Assembly: GCF_019219065.1 (NCBI RefSeq)
Contig: NZ_JAHUWK010000018.1
Coordinates: 1-60,633, forward strand
Direction of reading: 5' to 3'
Source: Duganella sp. sic0402
GTDB taxonomy: Bacteria; Pseudomonadota; Gammaproteobacteria; Burkholderiales; Burkholderiaceae_D
Length of the DNA stretch: 60,633 nucleotides
Part shown: positions 8,772-16,888 of the stretch, piece by piece
Numbering within the stretch: the first letter of the stretch is position 1
Layout of the letters: every line of letters starts with the position of its first letter
Made by a program: the position numbers and the translations under genes
Notes under the pieces: generated by a model
Database searches by the model: none
What the model saw: only the letters and a program-made list of their open reading frames with translations
Told to the model about the DNA's origin: nothing

Positions 8772-9362
8772 TTATTTCCCCGCCGCAGGCTGCGTGGTGG
8801 CCGGCGTGGCCAGCTTGGACGATGGCTGGATCACCATCGTGCTGCGGCCGCCACCAGGTTTGGTTTCGCCGGTCGGCGTGTTCTTGACCGCGAAGAATTC
8901 CTTGCGGCTGTCGTAGGAAATGAATTCGCCATCGACCTGGCTGGCATTCTTGCCAGCCTCCAGTTTCTTGATCTGCGCCTTGGCAAACAGCTTCACCAGC
9001 TCGGTCTTGCTGTCATATTCGATGCGGTCGGCCTGGCCTTCCATCCATTGATCGCCGGGACCGTCGAGCTTCTGGCGGAAGGTCGCCTGCACGCCGGGCG
9101 CGCTGTGCAGCACCACCAGCTGATAGCCTTCCGGCGTTTCGGTGACCACCGCTTTCGGCGACTTCATCAGCAGTGTGCCGCGCGTCAGCACCACGTTCCC
9201 GGTGAAGGTCTTGATCTGCTTGACGTCATCGGCGTCCAGCTGGTCAAAGGTGATTTCGGTCGGCTTGTTGGAATCGGCCTTCTCCGCCTGCGCCACGCAG
9301 GCAAGCAGCGCCAGCACGGCCGAGAGTAATAGTTTGTTCATCTTCATCATTGCTTCCTTCAT
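8772..9362 (-). CDS. lptA: LPS transport periplasmic protein LptA
   Basis: A protein of up to 196 residues with a signal peptide ending near AQA and the OstA/LptA beta-jellyroll region (ITFDQLDADDVKQIKTFTGN through STMVIQP). LptA oligomers form the periplasmic bridge for LPS between LptC and LptD. The ATG at 9362 overlaps the lptC stop as ATGA. However, AAGGAAG lies just inside this frame, so ATG 9350 or 9347 (MMKMNKLLLS) may be the real start; the signal peptide works either way. The C-terminus is a Pro/Ala/Thr-rich tail. Confidence 0.92.
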   Translation of the reverse strand: MKEAMMKMNKLLLSAVLALLACVAQAEKADSNKPTEITFDQLDADDVKQIKTFTGNVVLTRGTLLMKSPKAVVTETPEGYQLVVLHSAPGVQATFRQKLDGPGDQWMEGQADRIEYDSKTELVKLFAKAQIKKLEAGKNASQVDGEFISYDSRKEFFAVKNTPTGETKPGGGRSTMVIQPSSKLATPATTQPAAGK

Positions 9363-9952
9363 TTTGCCGCGCGCGGCGGCATCGTAATCGTTCCGCGACC
9401 ACCCAGCTCGATCTGGCGGGTCGCGTTGTTGGCTTTCATGCCGGTGCCGGTGGCGGTCGAGGTGCCGGCCAGCATCTGCACCGGCGCCGTGGTTTCCATG
9501 CGTTCCTCGTCCGGATACACGGTCAGCGTGCTGGTCTTCAGGCGCAGCTCCTGCGCCTGCCTGGTGGCAGGGCGTACCACGTCCACATTACCATCCAGCC
9601 GCACCCGCGTATTGTTCTGGTCGACATAGGCGGTCTGCGCGTGAATATTCATCGGCGGCTGGTCGGTCGTCAGGCTGTGCACAAACGGCTTGTCGATCAC
9701 CGAGGTGTCGCCGACCGGGTGATGGGTCAGCCGGTCGCCGGACACGATGTAGGCCGGCTGGCCATTCTTGTTCATGCGTACCGTGCTGAAGCGATCGATG
9801 ATGTAGTCCGGCTCTTCGCGGAACTTGTCGGCGCCTGCGCCCTGACCGGCCTGGTTGACCACCTGGACCAGCCAGAAGCTGCCGACGGCCACGAACACGC
9901 CGACCATCATGATCAGCGTCAGTTGCCACCGGTGTGCTGTTCTTTTACGCAT
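9359..9952 (-). CDS. lptC: LPS export system protein LptC
   Basis: A 197-residue bitopic inner-membrane protein with one N-terminal membrane helix (about residues 9-31). A periplasmic OstA-like beta domain contains PDYIIDRFSTVRMNKNGQPAYIVSG and the typical VRLDGNVDVVRP strand pair. LptC hands LPS from LptBFG to LptA. It lies between kdsC (12 bases upstream) and lptA (four-base overlap), the normal order. Confidence 0.94.
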   Translation of the reverse strand: MRKRTAHRWQLTLIMMVGVFVAVGSFWLVQVVNQAGQGAGADKFREEPDYIIDRFSTVRMNKNGQPAYIVSGDRLTHHPVGDTSVIDKPFVHSLTTDQPPMNIHAQTAYVDQNNTRVRLDGNVDVVRPATRQAQELRLKTSTLTVYPDEERMETTAPVQMLAGTSTATGTGMKANNATRQIELGGRGTITMPPRAAK

Positions 9953-9964
9953 GCTCGTATCCTA

Positions 9965-10498
9965 TCAGACCAGGAACTGCGCCATCACGCGCTCATAGCT
10001 GCCCTGCGCGTGCAGCAGCAGTTCGCACACTTCGCGCACGGCACCCTTGCCGCCAAACGCCACCGTGGTGTGGTGGGCGCGCTCCAGCACTTCCTTGCGG
10101 CCATTCGGCACCGCGACGGCAAAGCCGGCGCGCGCCAGGATCGGCAGGTCCACCACATCGTCGCCGATGAAGCCGACCTGTTCGGCCGTCAGGCCGGTTT
10201 TGGCCAGCAGCGCGTTGAACGGCGTCAGCTTGTCGTGGCCGCCCTGGTGCAGATGGCTGATACCGAGATCGGCAGCGCGCTTGATCACCTGCGGCGAGGT
10301 GCGCGCGCTGATGATGGCAGTCTGGATGCCGGCTTCCTGGATCAGCTTGATGCCCAGGCCGTCCTGCACGTTGAAGGTCTTCAGCGCTTCGCCGTCGGCG
10401 CCGTAATGCAGGCTGCCGTCGGTCAGCACGCCGTCGACGTCGAAGATCATCAGCTTGACGCGCGCGGCGCGTTCCAGATAGGTCATCAAATCACTCAT
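9965..10498 (-). CDS. kdsC: 3-deoxy-D-manno-octulosonate 8-phosphate phosphatase KdsC
   Basis: A 177-residue HAD-superfamily phosphatase without a cap domain. Motif I is FDVDGVLTDG, motif II falls in TAIISARTS, motif III includes the Lys of HDKL, and motif IV is GDDVVDLP. It removes phosphate from Kdo-8-phosphate to give Kdo for the LPS core. Its ATG shares one base with the kdsD stop (TAATG), consistent with translational coupling to the previous step in the same pathway. Confidence 0.95.
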   Translation of the reverse strand: MSDLMTYLERAARVKLMIFDVDGVLTDGSLHYGADGEALKTFNVQDGLGIKLIQEAGIQTAIISARTSPQVIKRAADLGISHLHQGGHDKLTPFNALLAKTGLTAEQVGFIGDDVVDLPILARAGFAVAVPNGRKEVLERAHHTTVAFGGKGAVREVCELLLHAQGSYERVMAQFLV

Positions 10499-11511
10499 TA
10501 GATTACTTTTGCGCGGGTCAGGTCATGGATGTGCAGCGCGCCGACCAGCTTGCCGTCAGCATCGGTCACCAGCATCTGGTTGATGCGGTATTGCTCCATC
10601 ACGGCCACCGCGTCCACCGCCATCTTCTCCGGCGAAATGCTGCGCGGGTTGGCGTGCATCACGTCGCCGATCACCACCTTGCTGAAGTCCTGCACCTTCT
10701 CGATCATGCGGCGCAGGTCGCCGTCGGTGAACACGCCGACCGGCTTGTCGTCCGCATCAACGATGGCGGTCATGCCCATGCCCTTCTGGGTGATTTCCAG
10801 CAGCGCGTCGGTCAGCTTGACGCCGGCGCGCACTTTCGGCACCGCGTCGCCGCTGCGCATCACGTCCTTGACGTGGGTCAGCAGGCGGCGGCCCAGTGCG
10901 CCACCTGGGTGCGAGCGGGCGAAATCTTCTTCCTTGAAGCCGCGCAGATCCAGCAGCGCCACGGCCAGCGCGTCGCCCAGCGCCAGCGTGACGGTGGTCG
11001 AGGTGGTTGGCGCCAGATTCATCGGGCAGGCTTCCTTGGCCACGGCCACGTTCAGATGCACGTCGGCGATGGTGGCCAGGCTGGAGCCCGGCTTGCCGGT
11101 GATGGCGATGACCTTGCTGCCCATGCGCTTGACCACCGGCAGGATGGTCATCAGCTCCGAGCTCTCGCCGGAATAGGAAATGGCAATAAAGGCATCATCG
11201 GCGGTGACCATGCCGAGGTCGCCGTGCGCGGCTTCGGCCGGGTGCACGAACAGCGCCGGCGTGCCGGTGGACGCCAGCGTGGCGGCGATCTTGCGGCCGA
11301 TGTGGCCGGACTTGCCGATACCGGACACGACCACGCGCCCGGTGCAGTTCAGCAGCAGGGAAATGGCCTGCACCACGCTATCGTCATTTTCCAGGCGCGC
11401 GTTCAGGGCATTGATGGCATCCGCTTCATTCTGCAGCGTGTCTCGGGCAAGACGCAGTGCCGTTTTTGCATCAAAAACTTTCAGCATTGTTTTTTCATGG
11501 GTTACACTCAT
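10498..11511 (-). CDS. kdsD: D-arabinose 5-phosphate isomerase KdsD
   Basis: Contains an SIS (sugar isomerase) domain with VSGIGKSGHIGRKIAATLASTG and the catalytic-site run EAAHGDLGM. Two CBS domains follow (about the last 125 residues: VMRSGDAVPKV... and VMHANPRSI...). It interconverts ribulose-5-phosphate and arabinose-5-phosphate, the first step to Kdo. I use ATG 11511 (MSVTHEKTML, 337 residues). ATG 11487 (MLKVFDAKTA) is an equally reasonable start. A longer frame begins at 11556 but its extra residues do not look like the family. No strong ribosome-binding site marks any of them. It is first in the kdsD-kdsC-lptCAB-rpoN-hpf operon. Confidence 0.94.
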   Translation of the reverse strand: MSVTHEKTMLKVFDAKTALRLARDTLQNEADAINALNARLENDDSVVQAISLLLNCTGRVVVSGIGKSGHIGRKIAATLASTGTPALFVHPAEAAHGDLGMVTADDAFIAISYSGESSELMTILPVVKRMGSKVIAITGKPGSSLATIADVHLNVAVAKEACPMNLAPTTSTTVTLALGDALAVALLDLRGFKEEDFARSHPGGALGRRLLTHVKDVMRSGDAVPKVRAGVKLTDALLEITQKGMGMTAIVDADDKPVGVFTDGDLRRMIEKVQDFSKVVIGDVMHANPRSISPEKMAVDAVAVMEQYRINQMLVTDADGKLVGALHIHDLTRAKVI

Positions 11512-11614
11512 GCCCAAGTATAGCCGAATTGAGAAAGCAAAAAACTTGCCAGTCACAACATAACGCGCTCAGCGCACCGCAAACAACGAACTTTTTTTTA
11601 CTGGCGATGTTGAA

Positions 11615-13597
11615 ATGACGTTTTCACCTCTGGAATTAACACTGTTGTTGCTGGGAAGCGCCGTCCTCGGCGTGGTCGCTTTCCGCATGATGCACCTGCC
11701 GCCGATGCTCGGCTACCTGACGGTCGGCATCCTGATCGGCCCGCACGCGCTCGGCCTGGCCGAGCAAAGCGAAACCACGCACGGCCTGGCCGAATTCGGC
11801 GTGGTGTTCCTGATGTTCTCGATCGGCCTGGAATTCTCGCTGCCCAAGCTCAAGGCGATGCGCTCCATCGTATTCGGGCTGGGACTGGCGCAGGTAGTGC
11901 TCACTATCATCGCAACCATGATTTTTGGCTGGGTGCTGGCCACCCAGTTGCCGGCGCACCTGCAAATTTCCTGGCAAGCCTCCTTCGCGCTGGGTGGCGC
12001 GCTGGCGATGTCGTCAACCGCCATCGTGGTCAAAATGCTGACTGAGCGGCTCGAACTGGAATCCGAACATGGCCGCAAAATCATCGGCATCCTGCTGTTC
12101 CAGGATCTGGCGGTGGTGCCGCTGCTGATCCTGATCCCGTCGCTGGGCGAGCGTCCGGAAGCGCTGGCGGAAACGCTGGGCTGGGCCAGCCTGAAGGCGG
12201 TGGTGGTGCTGGCCCTGCTGTTCGTGGTCGGCCATAAAGTCACGCGCGGCTGGTTCACCATCGTGGTCAAGCGCCGCTCGCAGGAACTGTTCATGCTGAA
12301 CCTGCTGCTGGTGGTGATGGCGGCAGCCTGGATCACCGAGCGCGCCGGCCTGTCGCTCGCGCTGGGCGCCTTCGTCGCTGGCATGCTGATTTCCGAAACC
12401 GAATTCCGCCACCAGGTGGAAGAAGACATCAAACCGTTCCGCGACGTGCTGCTGGGGCTGTTCTTCATCACCATCGGCATGCTGCTCAACCTGCGCATGG
12501 TGCTGGAAAACTGGTGGCTGGTGCTGTTGCTGCTGTTGCTGCCGGTGGTGATGAAATTCGCGCTGATCGCCGGTCTGGCCAAGCTGTTCGGCTCGTCGGA
12601 CGGCGTGTCGATGCGCACCGGCCTGGCGCTGGCGCAGGCGGGCGAGTTCGGTTTCGTGCTGCTGAATCTGGCGGCCGACCACCATCTGATGGATTCGTAC
12701 GTGGTGCAGGTGGTGCTGGCGTCGATGGTGCTGTCGATGCTGCTGGCGCCGTTCATCATCGCGCAGTCGGACCGCATCGTCATGAAGTTCTCCAGCAATG
12801 AATGGATGATGCAATCGCTGGCGCTGACCAAGATCGCCAGCCGCACCATGAAGAACAACAAGCACGTGCTGGTGTGCGGTTTCGGCCGCAGCGGCCAGAG
12901 CCTGGCGACCCTGCTCTCCGAGGAGAAGATTGACTACCACGCGCTGGATCTCGATCCGGAGCGGGTGCAGGTGGCGCAGACCGCCGGCGCGCATGTGTCC
13001 TATGGCGATGCGGCGCGGCGCGAGAGCCTGGTGGCGGCCGGCATCTACCGCGCTTCGGCGGTGGTGATTACCTATGCCGACACACGCTCGGCGCTGAAAG
13101 TGCTGCACCAGGTGCACGAGCTGACGCCGACCCTGCCGGTGATCGTGCGCTCGCACGACGATACCGATCTCGACAAGCTGAAGAAAGCCGGCGCCGCCGA
13201 AGTGGTGCCGGAACTGATGGAAGGCAGCCTGATGCTGGCCTCGCACGCGCTGGTGATGCTGGGCGTGCCGCTGCGGCGGGTGGTGCATCGGGTGCAGGCG
13301 GCGCGGGAAGAGCGCTATGCGTCGCTGCGCGGCTATTTCCACGGCATGAGCGATGTCGAGGAAGAGGCCGACCTGGAGCGGCTGCACACGGTCACGCTGA
13401 CCGGCAACGCCGGCAGCATCGGCCGCACGCTGGGTTCGCTGGATGTGGAAAGCTCGGGCGCCGAGGTGGCCAGCATCCGGCGCGGCATGGGCGGCGTCGA
13501 AGTCAATGACGACACGGTGCTGCAGGCGGGCGATGTGGTGGTGGTGCGCGGCGTGGCCGAAGCCGTCAGCCGCGCCGAACAGCGCCTGCTGCGCTAG
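11615..13597 (+). CDS. CPA2-family monovalent cation:proton antiporter with TrkA-N/TrkA-C (KefB/YbaL-like)
   Basis: A 660-residue protein. The N-terminal ~385 residues form a 12-13 helix Na+/H+ exchanger domain (MLGYLTVGILIGPHALGL, FMFSIGLEFS-like helix, GILLFQDLAVVPLL). A cytosolic Rossmann TrkA-N domain follows with the NAD-binding VCGFGRSGQSL. A C-terminal TrkA-C (RCK_C) domain finishes the protein (VTLTGNAGSIGRTLGSL...). Such proteins exchange K+ or Na+ for protons and are gated by nucleotide or glutathione-type ligands. It faces kdsD across a 58-base divergent gap. Its TAG stop overlaps the TAG stop of the convergent gene inside one CTAG. A kefB, kefC or ybaL identity cannot be assigned safely. 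Confidence 0.9.
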   Translation: MTFSPLELTLLLLGSAVLGVVAFRMMHLPPMLGYLTVGILIGPHALGLAEQSETTHGLAEFGVVFLMFSIGLEFSLPKLKAMRSIVFGLGLAQVVLTIIATMIFGWVLATQLPAHLQISWQASFALGGALAMSSTAIVVKMLTERLELESEHGRKIIGILLFQDLAVVPLLILIPSLGERPEALAETLGWASLKAVVVLALLFVVGHKVTRGWFTIVVKRRSQELFMLNLLLVVMAAAWITERAGLSLALGAFVAGMLISETEFRHQVEEDIKPFRDVLLGLFFITIGMLLNLRMVLENWWLVLLLLLLPVVMKFALIAGLAKLFGSSDGVSMRTGLALAQAGEFGFVLLNLAADHHLMDSYVVQVVLASMVLSMLLAPFIIAQSDRIVMKFSSNEWMMQSLALTKIASRTMKNNKHVLVCGFGRSGQSLATLLSEEKIDYHALDLDPERVQVAQTAGAHVSYGDAARRESLVAAGIYRASAVVITYADTRSALKVLHQVHELTPTLPVIVRSHDDTDLDKLKKAGAAEVVPELMEGSLMLASHALVMLGVPLRRVVHRVQAAREERYASLRGYFHGMSDVEEEADLERLHTVTLTGNAGSIGRTLGSLDVESSGAEVASIRRGMGGVEVNDDTVLQAGDVVVVRGVAEAVSRAEQRLLR

Positions 13598-14697
13598 TAG
13601 GCTGGCTTGGCGTCGATTTTTACGCGATACAGGCCATAGGGTTTTTCACGCAGGTCTTTGCCAGCATGGAAGCTTGCCTGGCGGTGCAACTGGTTGGCCG
13701 TAAAGTACAGATAGCTGTCCGGGCCAATTGACAGCGTATCCGGCCACAGCAAGCGGCTATCACTGACCAGTGTGCTCCAGCTGCCATCGATGGCACGCTT
13801 GCGGATGCTGTTGTGTTCGTAGTCGCTGGCGTACACTGCACCGTCCGCATCGGCCTCCAGCCCGTCAGAAGCCCCCTTCTCGCCTAAATCCTTGACCGCC
13901 GCCGCCAGCTGCGCCTCGCTTACCGCCTGGTCGCGCAGCAGTGCGGTCGGCACCGAGTACAGATGGCGGCTGGACAGCGGGCTGTAATACAGCGTCGCGC
14001 CATCCGCCGACAAGGCAATACCATCGGACGCCACGGCGAACGGCTGGCTGCTGCCGTCCACGTTGCGCACCTTCAGGGCCTCCCCCTCCACCACCGGCAT
14101 AAAGGCCGGGTCGGGTGAGGTCGAGGGGTGGCCGCTCAGGCGGCGCGTCGCCTTGCCGCTGGCCAGGTCGAGCACGATGATTGCGCCGGGACCACTGAGT
14201 GAAGAATCCGTCACATACGCAGTGCCAGTGCGGTGGTCGAAACGCACATCGTTGACATAGGTGGTCGGCAGGATCACGCTGGACGGAAATACCACTGTTC
14301 GCACCACTTGGTCAGTCCGCAGATCGACCGCGACCAGTTTCGGACCACCGGGCTTGGGCGCGGCAAAGCCGGGAGCTGCCGTGTCCAGCACCCACAACTT
14401 GCCTTGGCCATCAGCCACGACACTCTGCACGCTGGCAAAGCCGCGGTTGGCGTCCGCACTCGGATAGGCCACCAGCCGGCCATCACGGATCTCGGCAACG
14501 CCGAAAGGCACCTCATCACCCCATTGCGGGAAGTTGACGAAGATGCGGCCGGTCTCGGAGACACTGACGCCGGTCGGCATCGCACCCTGGAAAGTAAACA
14601 CTGGTTCGGCCTGGCCGACAGGGCGCTCTTGCGGCGCCGCCTGCGCAGCCAGGGAAAAGGCCAGCGCAAGGCTGGCGAGAATGCGGTTGAGATGCAT
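13594..14697 (-). CDS. Secreted yellow/major royal jelly protein-family (SMP-30-like beta-propeller) protein
   Basis: A 367-residue protein from ATG 14697 (MHLNRILASLALAFSLAAQA), which starts a clear signal peptide. The mature part has repeated propeller-type strands: VSVSETGRIFVNFPQWGD, GKLWVLDTAAPGF, YVNDVRFDHRTGTAYVTDSS, DGIALSADGATLYYSPLSSRHLYSVPT and LWPDTLSIGPDSYLYFTANQLHR. This is the bacterial MRJP/yellow pattern. The biochemical role of bacterial members is not established; lactonase- or ligand-binding-like activities are guesses. An in-frame extension upstream to 14745 would bury the signal peptide. It is not obviously in an operon. Confidence 0.8.
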   Translation of the reverse strand: MHLNRILASLALAFSLAAQAAPQERPVGQAEPVFTFQGAMPTGVSVSETGRIFVNFPQWGDEVPFGVAEIRDGRLVAYPSADANRGFASVQSVVADGQGKLWVLDTAAPGFAAPKPGGPKLVAVDLRTDQVVRTVVFPSSVILPTTYVNDVRFDHRTGTAYVTDSSLSGPGAIIVLDLASGKATRRLSGHPSTSPDPAFMPVVEGEALKVRNVDGSSQPFAVASDGIALSADGATLYYSPLSSRHLYSVPTALLRDQAVSEAQLAAAVKDLGEKGASDGLEADADGAVYASDYEHNSIRKRAIDGSWSTLVSDSRLLWPDTLSIGPDSYLYFTANQLHRQASFHAGKDLREKPYGLYRVKIDAKPAY

Positions 14698-14795
14698 GGT
14701 CTGCCTTTCAAAAAGAAGTAGCAGCCATGTTATTACCGAGCTCAAAGCAGATAAACCACCTTAAACCGATAACTCTTTCAAAGAAAAACGGAAAA

Positions 14796-15968
14796 TCAAT
14801 CCACTTCGCCGCGGCTGGCCACGCGATTGCGGCCGCCTTCCTTGGCTTCGTACAGCAGATCATCGGCACGCTCGATCAGATCGCGGGCGATGGCCTCGGC
14901 CTCGCCTTCCGCCTCGCCAACCTCCAGGCAAGCCACACCGATCGATACCGTCACCGACAATTGCAGCGACGGCGACAGCACAATCATGCCGCCCGCCACG
15001 CTGGCGCGAATACGCTCGGCCACGAAGGCGGCACTTTCCAGATTGGCGTCAATCAGCAGCACCACAAACTCCTCGCCGCCGAAACGCGCCAGCGCATCCG
15101 AAGTACGCAGCTCGTTCTTGATGCGCGCCGCCACTTCGCGCAGCACCTCATCGCCACCGCCATGGCCAACGGTATCGTTGACCCGCTTGAAGTGGTCGAT
15201 GTCGATGTACATGAAGGAGATCGGATACTTCTGCCGGCGCGCCCGCGCAATCTCTTCCAGCAGGCGCCGGTCGATATAGCGGCGGTTATAGACGCCGGTC
15301 AGCGAATCGGTCAGCCCGATGTACTTGAGCATTTCGTTGCTGATCACGTTTTCCAGGCAGATCGCGATGATCGACGCCATGTGCTCGATGAAATCCGTGC
15401 CCAGGCTGGGCGTGAAGCGGGTCGGATCGCAGCTGCCCAGGTTCAGGCTGCCAATGATGCGCTTGTTACGCAGCAGCGGCACCATCGCCACGCTTTGCAG
15501 GCCAGCCGGCGCATTCGGGAACGACGGCGCATGGCGCAGTTTGTCATACATGCCCAGCACTGGCCGGGGCGTGGGTGCATACGCGCTGCGGCGGCCCAGG
15601 TCGAAGCCCAGATCGTCCAGCGTTTCAACAAAAATCAGGTCGGGGAAATCCGCAAACACCACATCCAGCTTGCGCATCACGGTGCGGATGTCGGCGTCTT
15701 CGTCGACCAGCGTCAGGGTGACGCTATCCAGTTCCGAAATGACCGGCAGCACGCGGAAGATGGTGCCTACCAGTTCAGGGAAATTGCTGGCGCCGACGAT
15801 ATCCAGGTCGAACGCCTGGTGGCGGGTCATGATGGCGTGATTGCGTTCCGCCTGTTCCAGCAAATAGGCCATGCGCGCCCGCAATGCCCGGTTTTCAGCC
15901 GCCAGATCATGTGCTTGCTCAGCGTGATCGGTTTGCGGCGGAGGTTTTCCGGAGAGGGTCTGCGTCAT
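14796..15968 (-). CDS. Diguanylate cyclase with N-terminal DUF484/GAF-like sensor
   Basis: A 390-residue cytoplasmic protein. Residues ~15-45 form a short helical/coiled-coil segment. Residues ~50-210 form a GAF-like (DUF484-type) sensory module with SVAMVPLLRNKRIIGSLNLGS. Residues ~215-385 are a GGDEF domain with LTDSLTGVYNRRY and an intact active site GGEEF (297-301). The I-site RTSD (288-291) stands five residues before it, so product inhibition by c-di-GMP is expected. There are no membrane helices. It should make c-di-GMP from two GTP. The signal is unknown. The flanking gaps (98 and 67 bases) suggest it is a single-gene unit. Confidence 0.93.
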   Translation of the reverse strand: MTQTLSGKPPPQTDHAEQAHDLAAENRALRARMAYLLEQAERNHAIMTRHQAFDLDIVGASNFPELVGTIFRVLPVISELDSVTLTLVDEDADIRTVMRKLDVVFADFPDLIFVETLDDLGFDLGRRSAYAPTPRPVLGMYDKLRHAPSFPNAPAGLQSVAMVPLLRNKRIIGSLNLGSCDPTRFTPSLGTDFIEHMASIIAICLENVISNEMLKYIGLTDSLTGVYNRRYIDRRLLEEIARARRQKYPISFMYIDIDHFKRVNDTVGHGGGDEVLREVAARIKNELRTSDALARFGGEEFVVLLIDANLESAAFVAERIRASVAGGMIVLSPSLQLSVTVSIGVACLEVGEAEGEAEAIARDLIERADDLLYEAKEGGRNRVASRGEVD

Positions 15969-16035
15969 GATGGGCCTTTTTTACGTACCCTCTCACATTA
16001 CGCCAAGTTGGCGCGCTTGGGAATGCTTTGAGGTA

Positions 16036-16887
16036 TCAAAATGCCAAGGCAACTTCAATTTCTTGACCAACGCGTACCCGCTGGTCCTCGCCGGCGATCA
16101 GAATCGCGTTCATGCCAAAGCACAGCGCGCCCTCCACTTCCGGCTTGGCGCGGTAGCTTTGCATGATGTCCATCGGATCCGGGCCGAACTCGCCGGTGGC
16201 CTGGTCGATCGATGGCATCGGGCAGCGCGGGCACGGCTTGACCGGTTTCAGCAGCGCGTCGCCGATCTGGTAGGACTCGGCATAGTCTTCCTCGAAGGCT
16301 TCAATGCCGTCGATGACCAGGTTGGGGCGGAAGCGGTTCATCGGCAGCGCGTCACGGCCGGCTGACACCAGTTTCTGGTTCAGATCTTCCAGCGACGCCG
16401 CGCCGACCACCAGGATAGGATAGCCATCGGAGAACATGGTGCTCGCCTGCACGCCGTTGGTCCACTTGGTGCTGACCGGGCGTTCGGCGTTGGCGTGGAA
16501 GCGCACCAGGCGGCACGGCACGCCGACTGCCTGGGTGAACCATTCGGCGGTCAGCGCATCGCAGTCGTAGGCCAGCACGGTGTCGTCCCACAGCTGCGTG
16601 GCCAGCGTCGGCGCCGTGGCCGGGTCCGGCAGGCCGAGCGGGATTTCCAGCCGCAGCATGCCGGGCGCCTGCACTTCCAGGGTCGTGCCTTTCAGGGCCG
16701 GCTTGATCAGCGCCATGCGCGGATGCTCGCGCTGGGTCAGGCACATGCCCTTGTTGTCCACCACCATCCATTCACGGTCATATATCTGCTCGCTCATGAC
16801 GCCTAGCGAGGTCAGCGTGGCCTGCTGCAAAGACAGGCCGGCGCAGGATTTGATCGGATACAGCGTGATGGCGGACAGGACAGGCAT
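16036..16887 (-). CDS. MOSC domain-containing protein (YcbX-like)
   Basis: A 283-residue protein from ATG 16887 (MPVLSAITLYPIKSCAGLSL). It has an N-terminal MOSC beta-barrel domain with DREWMVVDNKGMCLTQREHP and a C-terminal MOSC domain with RFRPNLVIDG, the Cys-containing PCPRCPMPSIDQATGE and a final GQEIEV strand. MOSC proteins carry sulfur or act in molybdenum-cofactor-dependent reduction of N-hydroxylated compounds. Unlike E. coli YcbX (about 369 residues) there is no C-terminal 2Fe-2S ferredoxin domain. An upstream extension in this frame overlaps the NYN gene and is arginine-rich shadow translation. It begins one base after the NYN gene stop. Confidence 0.88.
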   Translation of the reverse strand: MPVLSAITLYPIKSCAGLSLQQATLTSLGVMSEQIYDREWMVVDNKGMCLTQREHPRMALIKPALKGTTLEVQAPGMLRLEIPLGLPDPATAPTLATQLWDDTVLAYDCDALTAEWFTQAVGVPCRLVRFHANAERPVSTKWTNGVQASTMFSDGYPILVVGAASLEDLNQKLVSAGRDALPMNRFRPNLVIDGIEAFEEDYAESYQIGDALLKPVKPCPRCPMPSIDQATGEFGPDPMDIMQSYRAKPEVEGALCFGMNAILIAGEDQRVRVGQEIEVALAF

Positions 16888-16888
16888 A

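Noticed and set aside
14727..16031. 434-codon open frame antisense to the diguanylate cyclase gene
   Set aside because: Low-quality composition and no recognisable motifs; the opposite frame has a full GGDEF domain.
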